Positions 44,734-53,763 of a stretch of 64,000 nt of DNA are shown piece by piece; the stretch's first letter is position 1; the number at the start of each line of letters is the position of its first letter. The DNA is from Streptomyces sp. NBC_01750 (GTDB lineage: Bacteria; Actinomycetota; Actinomycetes; Streptomycetales; Streptomycetaceae). The stretch spans positions 5,148,001 to 5,212,000 of the forward strand of contig NZ_CP109137.1 in the NCBI RefSeq assembly GCF_035918095.1, given 5' to 3'. The position numbers were made by a program, and so were the translations under genes. The notes beneath the pieces were generated by a model. That model was not told where the DNA came from. It saw only the letters and a program-made list of their open reading frames with translations, and did no database searches.

Positions 44734-45216
44734 ATGACGCAGAAGAGTACGGCCGACCGCAGCGGGCTGATGAAAGAGCTGGGCACCGCGTCGCGCCGCT
44801 ACATGGCTTCGTACGCCCTCTTCAACCAGGCGCTCGCCGACCATCTGCAGCTGCACCCCACCGATCTGCAGTGCCTCAATCTGCTCAGCCTGGAGCCGGA
44901 GCCTGTCACCACCGGCCGGGTCGCTGAGCTGACCGGACTCACCACCGGGTCCGCGACGCGGCTCGTCGACCGGCTGGAGAGGGCCGGGTATGTCACGCGC
45001 GAGCGCGACACCGCGGACCGGCGGCGGGTGCTCGTGACCCTCGTGCCCGAGCGGATGGCGGAGTTCGGCGCGGTGTGGCAGAAGCTGAACGGCGCCTGGT
45101 TCACGATGTTCGACGCGTACAGCGACGACGAGATCGCCCTGCTCACGGCTCATATGCGACGGACCGTGGAGCTCAGCGCCGCGCAGGTCGAGCGGCTGCG
45201 CGGCGGGCAGCTCTGA
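44734..45216 (+). CDS. MarR family transcriptional regulator
   Basis: 160 residues with a winged helix: 'LADHLQLHPTDLQCLNLLSL', 'TTGRVAELTGLTTGSATRLV', 'DRLERAGYVTRERDTADRRR' (basic wing). No target is obvious; the only upstream gene in the same direction is TetR B, 70 nt away. The 45217-45310 gap has GC-rich short repeats of 'ttacgg/taccgca' type and no gene. Confidence 0.88.
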   Translation: MTQKSTADRSGLMKELGTASRRYMASYALFNQALADHLQLHPTDLQCLNLLSLEPEPVTTGRVAELTGLTTGSATRLVDRLERAGYVTRERDTADRRRVLVTLVPERMAEFGAVWQKLNGAWFTMFDAYSDDEIALLTAHMRRTVELSAAQVERLRGGQL

Positions 45217-45310
45217 GCCACTGACCACCGCGGTACGGCTCCGGCGCCACCGCTCTTACGGCATTACCGCACTACGCAGGCTTACGGCGCTACCGCACCA
45301 CGCGGCAGCA

Positions 45311-46045
45311 CTACGCGGCAGCGCCGCCGAATTCGCGCAGCGCGTCCTCGACGATCGCCTCCAGCCGGGCGTGGTGCGCGCCCCGCCAGTAGACGCGCTC
45401 GCAGGCCGTGCACTGCGCGAAGACGTCGTACGAGCGCTGCGTCCCCTGCTCCAGATGCTCCTGGACCGACTCCTTGTCGGCGTCGGTCAGCCGGCCGTTG
45501 CATGCCGTGCACCGAGTCCATGGCGCGAGCACCGGCGCGAACCGCTCCAGTACGTCCCGGAGTTGGTCATCGGGCCGGTCGCTGTAGATGTACGCCCCCG
45601 CCCAGATCTCCCGCCGCCGCAGCAGCCCGCGGTCCCTGGAGAGCAGGACCCGACGCTCCTTCGCCGAGAGCGCCGCCAGGGCCGGGTCGCCGATGTCCTC
45701 GTTCTCGTACGCCGCGTCGACGCCGAGGAGTCGGAGCCGCCGCGCCAGTGTGCCGAGGTGGACGTCGAGCAGAAAGCGCAGCGGCGCACCGGGCACCTGC
45801 TGCGGCCGCTCGACACCGCGGACCTCGACGCTCTCGCCGGCGCGCGGGATGTGGGACACGGAGACCTGGCGGCCGTCGACGAGCAGCCGGCCTGCCTCGG
45901 TGAGCGGAACGCCGAGTGACTCGATGGCGTGGCCCAGTGTCGAGGAGCCGTCGGTGACCAGGGTCGTACGGCCCTCGCGGCGCTCCAACGGGACGAAGAG
46001 ACGCAGCTCAGGGGCGACGCTGAGGGTGATTTCCGGTCCGTTCAC
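45311..46045 (-). CDS. Mut7-C RNase-domain protein with ubiquitin-like N terminus
   Basis: 244 residues, GTG start. The N-terminal MoaD/ThiS-like beta-grasp ('ELRLFVPLERREGRTTLV', 'DGRQVSVSHIPRAGESVEV') is followed by a Mut7-C PIN-like domain ('RFLLDVHLGTLARRLRLLGV', 'ALSAKERRVLLSRDRGLLRR') and a zinc ribbon with paired 'RCTACNG' and 'QCTACER'. The family is thought to be an RNase; the fusion is widespread and uncharacterised. It stands alone. Confidence 0.85.
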   Translation of the reverse strand: MNGPEITLSVAPELRLFVPLERREGRTTLVTDGSSTLGHAIESLGVPLTEAGRLLVDGRQVSVSHIPRAGESVEVRGVERPQQVPGAPLRFLLDVHLGTLARRLRLLGVDAAYENEDIGDPALAALSAKERRVLLSRDRGLLRRREIWAGAYIYSDRPDDQLRDVLERFAPVLAPWTRCTACNGRLTDADKESVQEHLEQGTQRSYDVFAQCTACERVYWRGAHHARLEAIVEDALREFGGAAA

Positions 46046-46185
46046 GCGGCAAGCATGTCATCGGGCGGCACGCGTCAGCCAGGGCTTTCCGGTCCGGCCA
46101 CCGGGTCCGGCGGGGGCAGGCGGGATCCGCGGGGTCCGGTGGGCGCGGCGGTGGGCCGGTCCCGGCCGGGGCCGGTGGGTTGCGG

Positions 46186-47025
46186 TCAGGCGCGAAAGGA
46201 GTCCGCGTTCTCCTTCGCCCATTCGGCGAAGGTGCGGGCCGGGTGCCCGGTCAGCTCCTCGACGTTGCTGGTGAGAGGAGTGGGTGAACCGTCCGTCGAG
46301 GCCCAGTAGTCGAGCAGCCCGTCCGCGAAGGCGCCGGGCATGTAGTCGGCCATGGATTCCTTCCAGGCCTCGCGCGTCACGGTGTTGAAGGGGATGGAGC
46401 GGCCCGTGGCCTGCTCGAGGATCGCGATCTGCTCGGTGAAGGTGAGGGACTCGGGACCGGTCAGGTGGTACGTCGCGCCGCGCAGCGGCGGCCGGGTGAG
46501 AACCGCGAGCGCGGCTTCCGCGATGTCCTGCTCATGGATCGGATCGCCGTAACTGCCCGGGTACGGAAGGTCGATCGCGCCTGTGGACCGCAGCGCCCAG
46601 AGCCATGGGCGCGCGTTGCTCGCGAACGCGCCGGGCTGCAGGACTGTCGTTTCGATGGGTGAGGCCGCCAGCGCCTGCTCGACCGCGAGATGGGACGCGG
46701 CGACCGGGTTGCCGGCGGCGCCGGGGTCGAGGACCGAGCTGGAGGAGAGCAGCACGATGTGCTCGACACCCGTAGCCGTGGCCTCTTCGAGGAACGCGCC
46801 GATCTGCGACGGCTCGGCGTAGAGGAACACGGAGGTGACCGATTCGAGGGCGGCCGGGAAGGTCGCGGGGTCGTCGAGGGCGCACTTCACGGCCTTGACG
46901 CCCGACGGCAGGCTGAGCTTCTCGGGGCTGCCGGAGGCGGCGCGGACGTCGACTCCCGCCTCGTGCAGGAGCGGTATGAGGGAGGAGCCGACCTGGCCGC
47001 GGCTTCCGGTGACGAGGATGGGCAT
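46186..47025 (-). CDS. NAD(P)-binding NmrA-like reductase
   Basis: 279 residues of the atypical SDR/NmrA group (YtfG, NAD(P)H-azoreductase-like): 'ILVTGSRGQVGSSLIPLL', 'VFLYAEPSQIGAFLEEATAT', 'VEHIVLLSSSSVLDPGA', 'YHLTGPESLTFTEQIAILEQ'. I chose ATG 47025, preceded by GAAGGA 7 nt upstream; thirteen codons further upstream are open but unsupported. Upstream DNA (47060-47115) is AT-rich and holds a TGCGCAGAAACTGCG imperfect inverted repeat, possibly an operator. Substrate unknown. Confidence 0.85.
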   Translation of the reverse strand: MPILVTGSRGQVGSSLIPLLHEAGVDVRAASGSPEKLSLPSGVKAVKCALDDPATFPAALESVTSVFLYAEPSQIGAFLEEATATGVEHIVLLSSSSVLDPGAAGNPVAASHLAVEQALAASPIETTVLQPGAFASNARPWLWALRSTGAIDLPYPGSYGDPIHEQDIAEAALAVLTRPPLRGATYHLTGPESLTFTEQIAILEQATGRSIPFNTVTREAWKESMADYMPGAFADGLLDYWASTDGSPTPLTSNVEELTGHPARTFAEWAKENADSFRA

Positions 47026-47119
47026 GGAGGGATTCCTTCGGGACTCGGAGAGGGGCAGCCGCAACGAAAATATTCGACGTTGCGCAGAAACTGCGTGGCG
47101 CAGATAAATATCCGCGAAA

Positions 47120-47144
47120 AGGGCCCGCTCGTCAAGCGGGCCCT
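47120..47144 (-). terminator. Terminator of the GNAT gene
   Basis: 10-bp perfect stem AGGGCCCGCT/AGCGGGCCCT with a 5-nt loop; read on the - strand it is followed by TTTTCG, 6 nt after the GNAT stop. Confidence 0.85.
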
Positions 47145-47149
47145 GGCAC

Positions 47150-47671
47150 CTAGTCCATCAGGTCGACGCGCCAGTCGTTGGACCGCAGGATCTGGCCGGG
47201 CGGGTACTCGAAGTCGCACTCGCCCACCAGCTCGAAGCCCGCCTTCCTGCACACCGCGTTCGAGGGGCCGTTGGCCACGGACGGGAAGGCGTGCAGATGG
47301 CGGTGCTTCTGCTCGGCCCGCGCCATCGCGACGACCGCCACCGTGCCCGCCGTCGCGATGCCCCGCCCCTGGAACGCGGGCAGGACGCTCCACCCCGTCT
47401 CGTACACCTGCCCCCCGTCCCACGTCTGCTCCCAGAAGCCGACCGTGCCGGCGGCCTCCCCGCTGCCCTCCAGCACGATGCGGAACATCCGGCCCCTGCC
47501 CGTCCGGTCCGCGCTCAGATCCACATACCGCCGGTGTCGCTTGACCAGCTGTTCTTCCGTCTCCGGGCCCCCCAGGTGATCCATCAGCTCAGGTGCGTTC
47601 GCAGCGCGGAGAAGGTCGAAGTCGTCCTCGGACCATGGCTCGATCCGTACCGTCGATGCTTGGATCTCCAT
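47150..47671 (-). CDS. GNAT family N-acetyltransferase
   Basis: 173 residues of the RimJ/RimL-like GNAT fold: 'RIEPWSEDDFDLLRAANAPE', acetyl-CoA loop 'WSVLPAFQGRGIATAGTVAV' and 'HAFPSVANGPSNAVCRKAGF'. Acceptor unknown. I chose ATG 47671; ten more codons are open upstream. Divergent from the next hypothetical gene by 44 nt, with two 'gggtcgga' repeats between them. Confidence 0.88.
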   Translation of the reverse strand: MEIQASTVRIEPWSEDDFDLLRAANAPELMDHLGGPETEEQLVKRHRRYVDLSADRTGRGRMFRIVLEGSGEAAGTVGFWEQTWDGGQVYETGWSVLPAFQGRGIATAGTVAVVAMARAEQKHRHLHAFPSVANGPSNAVCRKAGFELVGECDFEYPPGQILRSNDWRVDLMD

Positions 47672-47715
47672 GCCACGCACTGTAGGGCGAGGGTCGGACA
47701 ACCGGGGGTCGGACG

Positions 47716-48348
47716 ATGAGCTTCACCGGTGTATGGGCGGTCGGCGCTGTTCCCGACGCCGAAGTCACCGCCCTGCCGGGACGGTTCGTCCATCCGACGG
47801 GCGACCTCGCGGGGGAGTGGACCACGCCTCCCGGCTACGCCGAGGATCTGGCCTGGTGGCTCAGCGGCGGCGACCGCGAGCCCTACTTCACGCCCGAACC
47901 CACGCCTGCCGCCCTCCGCTTCGCCGCCTTCGCTCGCAGCGGCGGCCCGAGCTCCCCGGCCGTCACCGCCATGAAGGAGGCCGGCCTGGACCTGCTGCGC
48001 GATACCGAAGGGAACGCCGCGTTCGTTGCCTCGGTGCGCAAGGGCGACCCGGCCACCGCCCTCTGCTACGCGCTGGGGGCGGCAGCCACGGCCCGGCTGC
48101 CGGGCTGGTTCGGTGACTTTCTGCTGACCGCCGCCGAGGTGCGCGCCGTCCTCCCGCACACCGAGTCCGCACTCGCCGTCACCGGGCCACGCCGCACCGA
48201 GGTCCTCGCCCGCATCGACGCCTGGATGTCCGCCATGAGCGACGCCCCGGAATTCGACGCGAGCACGCTGCTGGACGGGCCGTTGCGGGTGCTGCGGTAC
48301 GCGGCGGCCAACGGTACGGGCGCGGTCGGCGTCACCGAGAGCTACTGA
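47716..48348 (+). CDS. Hypothetical protein
   Basis: 210 residues, soluble, no signal peptide or known catalytic motif. Begins 'MSFTGVWAVGAVPDAEVTAL'; the middle is Ala/Pro-rich; 'TALCYALGAAATARLPGWFG' and 'RTEVLARIDAWMSAMSDAPE' look helical. Good Streptomyces codon use supports it being real. Its end overlaps the convergent AraC gene by 7 nt. Not recognised. Confidence 0.65.
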   Translation: MSFTGVWAVGAVPDAEVTALPGRFVHPTGDLAGEWTTPPGYAEDLAWWLSGGDREPYFTPEPTPAALRFAAFARSGGPSSPAVTAMKEAGLDLLRDTEGNAAFVASVRKGDPATALCYALGAAATARLPGWFGDFLLTAAEVRAVLPHTESALAVTGPRRTEVLARIDAWMSAMSDAPEFDASTLLDGPLRVLRYAAANGTGAVGVTESY

Positions 48349-49283
48349 GAGTCGCCAAGGGGTGGGCGCGCGTACGCGGTCGGCGGGACGCCCACCGTCG
48401 CTGTGAAGTCCCTTACGAGATGCGCCTGATCGCTGTATCCGAGCTCGGCGGCCAGCGCCGCCCAGTCCAGGCCGGCTTCAGGACCTTCGCCGCCGCCCCG
48501 GCCCCCGCCCGCCGGCCCCCCACCGGCCGGGCCTTCGCCCGACTCGGCGCGCTCCAGCGCCTCGTGGATGCGATAGCGCAGGATGACCCACTTGGGACCG
48601 ACCCCCACGTACGCGGCGAACAGCCGCTGCAGCGAGCGCGCCGACACCCCTTCCGCGGCCGCCAGCTCGGCGACGCGCCGGATCGAGCGGTCCGTACGCA
48701 CCAGGTCGACCAGTGCCATCGCGCGCAGCGCCTGCGGGTCGGCTTCCGGCTCGAGCCCCAGCAGGAAGGCATCCAGCGCGGCGACACGCGCGTCCTCCGC
48801 CTCCGCCTCCGCGCGCGCCTGGGCATGGGTCTCGGACGGCCCGTCCTCCGCCGCCGCCTCCGGACCGAGGATGCCGAGGACGGTGTCCTGGTCCGCGCCC
48901 GGCAGTACGTCCGCGACCGGCAGCCGCTGTCCCGTCCAGTCGGACACCGGCCGGTCCGGCGCGAACGGCCTGAAGCCGCCGGGGCGGAACTGCACCCCGC
49001 ACACCCGGCCCCGCCCCTCCAGTTTCTGTGTGAAGAGCCGCAGGCCGATGCCCGCCACCTCGCCCCAGCCGGCCGCTCCGCCGTACCGCTGGAAGACGAC
49101 ATTCACCGAGGGATGCGGCACCACATGAGAGGCGTACGGCTCCGTCAAGTCCCAGTCGATGAGCCAGTAGTGCTCGAGATACGGACGCAGCGCCGGGGCG
49201 GGCTCGCGGCGGCGGAAACGCACCCGCGCGAAGAGCTCCTGGGCTTCGACGATGCCCCGGGTGTCGCGGCGCGGACCTGTCAT
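48342..49283 (-). CDS. AraC family transcriptional regulator
   Basis: 313 residues. N-terminal DUF6597-type sensor domain ('APALRPYLEHYWLIDWDLTE', 'VVPHPSVNVVFQRYGG', 'GVQFRPGGFRPFAPDRP') and C-terminal HTH_18 ('RSIRRVAELAAAEGVSARSL', 'FAAYVGVGPKWVILRYRIHE', 'LAAELGYSDQAHLVRDF'). A Gly-rich insert (about 250-275) interrupts the two DNA-binding helical halves. Divergent from a TIGR03086 gene 62 nt away, a likely target. Confidence 0.9.
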   Translation of the reverse strand: MTGPRRDTRGIVEAQELFARVRFRRREPAPALRPYLEHYWLIDWDLTEPYASHVVPHPSVNVVFQRYGGAAGWGEVAGIGLRLFTQKLEGRGRVCGVQFRPGGFRPFAPDRPVSDWTGQRLPVADVLPGADQDTVLGILGPEAAAEDGPSETHAQARAEAEAEDARVAALDAFLLGLEPEADPQALRAMALVDLVRTDRSIRRVAELAAAEGVSARSLQRLFAAYVGVGPKWVILRYRIHEALERAESGEGPAGGGPAGGGRGGGEGPEAGLDWAALAAELGYSDQAHLVRDFTATVGVPPTAYARPPLGDSQ

Positions 49284-49345
49284 GCCCGGATCCTATGTCG
49301 CGTTTGTTCAATACGCAGGGCGTCGGCCGTGCCTAGCGTCGGAGC

Positions 49346-49918
49346 ATGACGAACACCATCAGTGAACTGCTGGAATCGGCGGTGGAGCGTGCGGTACCGG
49401 TGGTGCGCGGCGTTGCCGACGACCGACTGGCCGACCCGACTCCGTGCACCGAGTACGACGTACGGGACCTGATCGATCACCTCCTCCAGGTGGTGATCAA
49501 CTTCCAGGCCCTGGCGGCGCGGAAGGATGCCGATTTCGCCTCCGTGCGGCACTACACCGACGGCGACTGGCGAGGCCGGTTTGCCGACGAGACCGCCGCG
49601 CTCGTGGCGGCGTGGGCGGTTCCCGGAGCCGAGGAGGGCACGGCGGGGACACTGGGCCTCCCGGCCAGGACCGTGGGGCAGATGGTGCTGGGCGATCTGA
49701 CCGTGCATGCCTGGGACTTGGCCCGCGCCACGGGGCAGGAGTTCACACCGGACCCGGTCGTGGTCGGTGAACTCGGGCCTTCGCTCGCGGAGATGGCGCC
49801 GATGGCACGCAAGAAGGGCGTGTTCGGCGAGCCGTTCCCGCTGGCGGAGGGGGAGCGGGCTTCGGAGTTCGACCGGGTGCTCGCCCTGACCGGCCGGGAT
49901 CCGCACTGGCAGCCGTAA
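49346..49918 (+). CDS. TIGR03086 family (DinB/maleylpyruvate isomerase-like) protein
   Basis: 190 residues. Helical-bundle metal-binding type: 'LADPTPCTEYDVRDLIDHLL' with the first His, 'LGDLTVHAWDLARATGQEF' with the HAWDLA motif, and 'FGEPFPLAEGERASEFDRVL'. Relatives are mycothiol-dependent transferases or isomerases; the substrate here is unknown. Probably controlled by the divergent AraC regulator. Confidence 0.88.
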   Translation: MTNTISELLESAVERAVPVVRGVADDRLADPTPCTEYDVRDLIDHLLQVVINFQALAARKDADFASVRHYTDGDWRGRFADETAALVAAWAVPGAEEGTAGTLGLPARTVGQMVLGDLTVHAWDLARATGQEFTPDPVVVGELGPSLAEMAPMARKKGVFGEPFPLAEGERASEFDRVLALTGRDPHWQP

Positions 49919-49933
49919 CAGCAGGAACCGGTG

Positions 49934-50230
49934 CTACTGCTTCGCCGGCGGACTCCCGTCCCGGCCGCCCGGCTGTTGGCTCCGGCGACGGGCCTGGCGG
50001 GCCAGGCGGCCCCGGTTCTCCCGCTGGTAGCGCCGCTCCAGGCGGGCCTGCTGGTCCCGGCGGTCGCGGTACTCCCGGTACTCCATGTCGCCCCGGCCTC
50101 CGGGACGGCTGACGCCGCGGCCGTAGCGGACCTGGCCGAAGATCAGCACAGCCGCGGCCACCCACAGGACGGGCTCCATGAACCCGAGGCCGATCAGGGC
50201 CAGGACGACGAGCAGGAAGACTGGGTTCAC
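49934..50230 (-). CDS. Small membrane protein with basic tail
   Basis: 98 residues, GTG start with GGAGGT 6 nt upstream. Two hydrophobic spans ('PVFLLVVLALIGLGFMEP', 'LWVAAAVLIFGQVRYG') are followed by an Arg/Gln-rich, probably coiled-coil tail ('YREYRDRRDQQARLERRYQR'). Function unknown; the pattern is frequent in Streptomyces. Confidence 0.75.
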   Translation of the reverse strand: MNPVFLLVVLALIGLGFMEPVLWVAAAVLIFGQVRYGRGVSRPGGRGDMEYREYRDRRDQQARLERRYQRENRGRLARQARRRSQQPGGRDGSPPAKQ

Positions 50231-50412
50231 GGTGGACCTCCGCGCGTGGACAGGAAGTTCACGCTGCCGGGGTCTCGGGCGGCCGCGCCGTCCAACCTAG
50301 CCCTGCCCGAGCGCCCGGAGAAGACACACGACAGAGACGCCTGCGCGAGCAAACACCTGTCCGGCGCAGCGGACGGCGTCGCCGTACGTCAGGCGTCCCC
50401 GATGTCGCTCAG

Positions 50413-50454
50413 TCGTCCTGAAGGCATGCGCCTCTGTCGTCCTGAAGGCATGCG
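50413..50454. repeat. 18-bp direct repeat, 24-bp period
   Basis: TCGTCCTGAAGGCATGCG occurs at 50413-50430 and 50437-50454, just upstream of the frameshifted frame at 50463. No other gene is seen in 50231-50462. Confidence 0.6.
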
Positions 50455-50462
50455 GATCGCAC

Positions 50463-50859
50463 ATGCCGGAGGAGCGGGAGCGCTGGACCGAACGCGACGG
50501 GACGTCGTACGTATCAGGACAAACTCACCGCAGTGCGGGACTCCCGACGCGCCGAGTACCAGCGCATGACCGCAAGCCGGTCGGTGCCCGGCCGCCTGCG
50601 GGCCTGGTTGGGCGGTTTCGCGGAGGGCGTCCGCGCGCCGTGCGGGAAGCGGCGGCCGATGCGCTGGAGCACCGTGTGGCGGATGGTCCGGCCGGGCCAT
50701 CCGCCGTTCATCCAGTCGCAGTCGCAGTCGCAGCCTTGGTCAACGGCCGCATCCGCATTCGCATCCGAGACCGTTGCCACGAGTGCGAGTGCGACCGCGA
50801 TCGCAGCCACGGCCGAAGCCCGGACGGCTCAGGGCCACACCAGGCAGTACGGCTGGTGA
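50463..50859 (+). pseudogene. Probable frameshifted hypothetical gene
   Basis: ATG 50463 opens 'MPEERERWTERDGTSY'; at about 50511 the coding pattern moves by one base and continues as 'YQDKLTAVRDSRRAEYQRM' and 'GRLRAWLGGFAEGVRAPCGK', with about 95% G/C third positions for some 65 codons, ending in Ser/Gln and Ala/Thr repeats. One extra base would explain it. The 3' end overlaps a convergent gene. A sequencing error is possible. Family unknown. Confidence 0.4.
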
Positions 50860-51434
50860 CCCGCCTCATGCAGACGATGGCTGAAATCCTGCCATTCGTG
50901 GAGCAGTTGGTACACATTGAAAGCGTCACGCGGACCGCCCCGGTCCGGAACCGTCGACCAGATGAAGGCTGCCGCACCCACCGACTCCTCGCCGATGCCG
51001 CGCAGCGGGTCGACCACCGTCATCGGAAGTTTGACCACCGCGTAGTCGGGGTGGAGGACGACCAGCTCCAGTGGCGGCACCTTGTTCAACGGCATGCCCT
51101 GGATTCCGGTGAGCACCATGGCGGCTATGGTCTCCGGTTTGATCTTGGCGAACATTCCGCCCATGCCGAGCTCGTCGCCGCCGAGCTCCTCGGGGCGCAT
51201 CGAAATCGGCACCCGGGCGGCAGTGGCCCCGTCAGGTGCGCCGAAATATTTGTAGGTCACCCCCACTCGGCCGCTCCTGCTTCCCATGGGTTCATCCGCG
51301 CCGGCATCGCCTCGCCGATGCTTACCCCGCCGGGCAGGCTCAGGACCCAGGTCGTCGGTCCCCTCGCCCAGTCCGCCACCGCGATGCATATCTCCACCCG
51401 ACCACTCGCAGCCCCCGCCGCGCAACCCGATCAT
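50829..51434 (-). CDS. Conserved hypothetical protein upstream of hemL
   Basis: 201 residues. A Gly/Arg-rich, low-complexity N terminus precedes a folded domain: 'RVGVTYKYFGAPDGATAARV', 'PISMRPEELGGDELGMGGMF', 'AMVLTGIQGMPLNKVPPLEL', 'LLHEWQDFSHRLHEAGHQPY'. No signal peptide or catalytic motif recognised. GGGGGAGG lies about 10 nt before ATG 51434. It is transcribed away from hemL. Confidence 0.7.
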   Translation of the reverse strand: MIGLRGGGCEWSGGDMHRGGGLGEGTDDLGPEPARRGKHRRGDAGADEPMGSRSGRVGVTYKYFGAPDGATAARVPISMRPEELGGDELGMGGMFAKIKPETIAAMVLTGIQGMPLNKVPPLELVVLHPDYAVVKLPMTVVDPLRGIGEESVGAAAFIWSTVPDRGGPRDAFNVYQLLHEWQDFSHRLHEAGHQPYCLVWP

Positions 51435-51505
51435 CGTGACAGTGACCTCCCCCACGAAAGTGCTGTGAAACACCCGTCCGCAAGAACTTAGGGGCCTCTG
51501 ACACC

Positions 51506-51562
51506 ATGGATTCCGTGAGCATTCCCTATGTCGCCCCAGTTTCGCAGACGCGAGAGGGATGA
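51506..51562 (+). promoter_or_regulatory. Short upstream ORF echoing the HemL N terminus
   Basis: An 18-codon frame 'MDSVSIPYVAPVSQTREG' (a GTG at 51515 gives 15 codons) ends 100 nt before hemL. Its 'YVAPVSQT' matches 'YEAPVSQT' at the HemL N terminus, and the DNA GCCCCAGTTTCGCAGACGC (51533-51551) recurs exactly at 51681-51699. It could be a leader peptide or a fossil of an earlier hemL start. Confidence 0.45.
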
Positions 51563-51662
51563 CGCCCTTTCGTAATACGAGGAGATCGCCCCGTCCGCTC
51601 ACCGGTGGCCGAGATCATCTGTCCCGGCCCCCCGACCGCCCGCATCGCAGATCAGGACCAAA

Positions 51663-52979
51663 GTGTCGTATTCATACGAAGCCCCAGTTTCGCAGACGCT
51701 TTTCGACCGTGCGTCACTCGTGACGCCCGGCGGCGTGAACTCTCCCGTCCGTGCTTTCCGCGCCGTGGGCGGTACGCCCCGGTTCATGGTGTCCGGTACC
51801 GGCCCGTACCTCACCGATGCGGACGGGCGCGAATATGTCGACCTCGTCTGCTCGTGGGGTCCGATGATCCTCGGGCACTCCCACCCGGCCGTCATCGAGG
51901 CGGTGCAGGCCGCGGTCGCCCGCGGTACCTCCTTCGGCACGCCGGGCGAGGGCGAGGTCGCCCTCGCCGAGGAGATCGTGACCCGGGTCGAGCCGGTGGA
52001 GCAGGTACGGCTTGTTTCCAGCGGTACGGAAGCGACGATGTCCGCGATCCGCCTCGCCCGCGGTTTCACCGGCCGGGCCAAGGTCGTGAAGTTCGCCGGC
52101 TGCTACCACGGACATGTGGACGCGCTGCTCGCCGCGGCCGGCTCCGGGGTGGCGACCTTCGGGCTGCCCGACACCCCGGGCGTCACCGGCGCGCAGGCCG
52201 GCGACACCATCGTGCTGCCGTACAACGATCTCGAAGCGGTGAACGAGGCCTTCCACACGCATCCGGGCGAGATCGCCTGCGTGATCACCGAGGCCTCGCC
52301 GGGCAACATGGGCGTCGTGCCGCCAATGCCGGGCTTCAATGAGGGGCTCAGGGCGGCCTGCGCCAAGAACGGCGCGCTGTACATCTCCGACGAGGTCATG
52401 ACGGGCTTCCGTACGTCGAAGGCCGGCTGGTACGGCGTCGACGGCGTCGCGCCCGACCTGATGACCTTCGGCAAGGTCATGGGCGGCGGCTTCCCGGCCG
52501 CCGCGTTCGGCGGCCGCAAGGACGTCATGGAGTACCTTGCCCCAGCCGGCCCCGTCTACCAGGCGGGCACCCTCTCCGGAAACCCCGTCGCCACCGCCGC
52601 CGGCCTCGCGCAGCTGCGGCTGCTCGACGACGCCGCGTACGAGAAGATCGACGCCGTCTCGGCGGCGATCCGGACGCTGCTGACGGACGCGCTCGCCAAG
52701 GAGGGCGTCGCCCACCGGCTGCAGACCGCGAGCAACATGTTCTCCGTCTTCTTCACGGACAGGGACGTCAGGAACTACGAGGACGCGAAGAAGCAGCAGT
52801 CCTTCCGCTTCAACGCGTTCTTCCACGCGATGCTCTCCCAGGGCGTCTATCTTCCGCCGTCCGCCTTCGAGTCCTGGTTCGTCTCCACGGCCCACGACGA
52901 GCGGGCGATCGAGCGGATCGCCGCCGCGCTGCCCTCCGCCGCCCGCGCCGCCGCCGAGGCGACGGAGGTGTCCGCATGA
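51663..52979 (+). CDS. hemL: Glutamate-1-semialdehyde 2,1-aminomutase
   Basis: PLP enzyme turning the HemA product into 5-aminolevulinate. 438 residues with '[20 protein letters not shown]', '[20 protein letters not shown]', '[17 protein letters not shown]', '[12 protein letters not shown]', PLP lysine in '[20 protein letters not shown]' and '[19 protein letters not shown]'. GTG 51663 has AGGA 7 nt upstream. Its stop overlaps the next gene (ATGA). It completes the C5 pathway whose other genes are at the window's left end. Confidence 0.96.
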   Translation: MSYSYEAPVSQTLFDRASLVTPGGVNSPVRAFRAVGGTPRFMVSGTGPYLTDADGREYVDLVCSWGPMILGHSHPAVIEAVQAAVARGTSFGTPGEGEVALAEEIVTRVEPVEQVRLVSSGTEATMSAIRLARGFTGRAKVVKFAGCYHGHVDALLAAAGSGVATFGLPDTPGVTGAQAGDTIVLPYNDLEAVNEAFHTHPGEIACVITEASPGNMGVVPPMPGFNEGLRAACAKNGALYISDEVMTGFRTSKAGWYGVDGVAPDLMTFGKVMGGGFPAAAFGGRKDVMEYLAPAGPVYQAGTLSGNPVATAAGLAQLRLLDDAAYEKIDAVSAAIRTLLTDALAKEGVAHRLQTASNMFSVFFTDRDVRNYEDAKKQQSFRFNAFFHAMLSQGVYLPPSAFESWFVSTAHDERAIERIAAALPSAARAAAEATEVSA

Positions 52980-53650
52980 GCGAGATCACAGTTGTCCATC
53001 TGGTGCGGCACGGCGAGGTCGAGAACCCCGACGGGGTGTTGTACGGCCGCCGTTCGGGCTATCACCTCTCCGGGCTCGGACGTCAGATGGCCGACCGGGT
53101 CGCCGAGCATCTCGCGGACCGCGACATCACCCATGTCGTCTCATCGCCGCTGGAGCGCGCGCAGGAGACCGCCACGCCCGTCGCCAAGAGCCACAGCCTC
53201 ACCCTCGACACCGACGAGCGGCTGATCGAGGCGGGCAATGTCTTCGAGGGCAAGACCTTCGGAGTGGGCGACGGCGCGCTGCGCAAGCCGGCCAACTGGA
53301 AGCATCTGACCAACCCGTTCCGCCCGTCCTGGGGTGAGCCGTACATCGATCAGGTCGTACGGATGATGGGCGCGCTGAACTCCGCGCGGGACGCGGCCCG
53401 CGGGCACGAGGCCGTCTGCGTCAGCCATCAGCTGCCGATCTGGATCGTGCGGAGTTTCGTCGAGCGGCGCCGCCTCTGGCACGATCCGCGCCGCCGGCAG
53501 TGCACTCTCGCGTCCCTGACCACCTTCACCTATCAGGACGACAAGATCGTCTCGGTCGGCTACACCGAACCGGCGCGCGATCTTGTGCCGGCGCATCTTC
53601 TCGCGGGTGCGAAGCCCGTGAGGGGCAAGGCCAAAGCATTCGGTGCTTAG
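52976..53650 (+). CDS. Histidine phosphatase (phosphoglycerate mutase-like)
   Basis: 224 residues: N-terminal RHG motif '[19 protein letters not shown]', '[19 protein letters not shown]', and the second catalytic His in '[20 protein letters not shown]'. A phosphatase rather than true mutase is likely, since mutase-specific insertions are absent. ATGA overlap with hemL implies co-translation; the substrate is unknown. Confidence 0.9.
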   Translation: MSEITVVHLVRHGEVENPDGVLYGRRSGYHLSGLGRQMADRVAEHLADRDITHVVSSPLERAQETATPVAKSHSLTLDTDERLIEAGNVFEGKTFGVGDGALRKPANWKHLTNPFRPSWGEPYIDQVVRMMGALNSARDAARGHEAVCVSHQLPIWIVRSFVERRRLWHDPRRRQCTLASLTTFTYQDDKIVSVGYTEPARDLVPAHLLAGAKPVRGKAKAFGA

Positions 53651-53763
53651 TTGCTCACGAAAATAAGTGACACCCCTTCGGAACCTCCGCCTCCCACCCG
53701 GCATCTAAGCCGGTGCCGGTGTGGATGGGCTCTCTGGACCAAGAGAGCGCGGATGGGGACGAT

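Noticed and set aside
50514..50810. - strand frame with a signal-peptide-like start, GTG 50810
   Set aside because: No ribosome-binding site, and codon bias favours the + strand frame over the same DNA.
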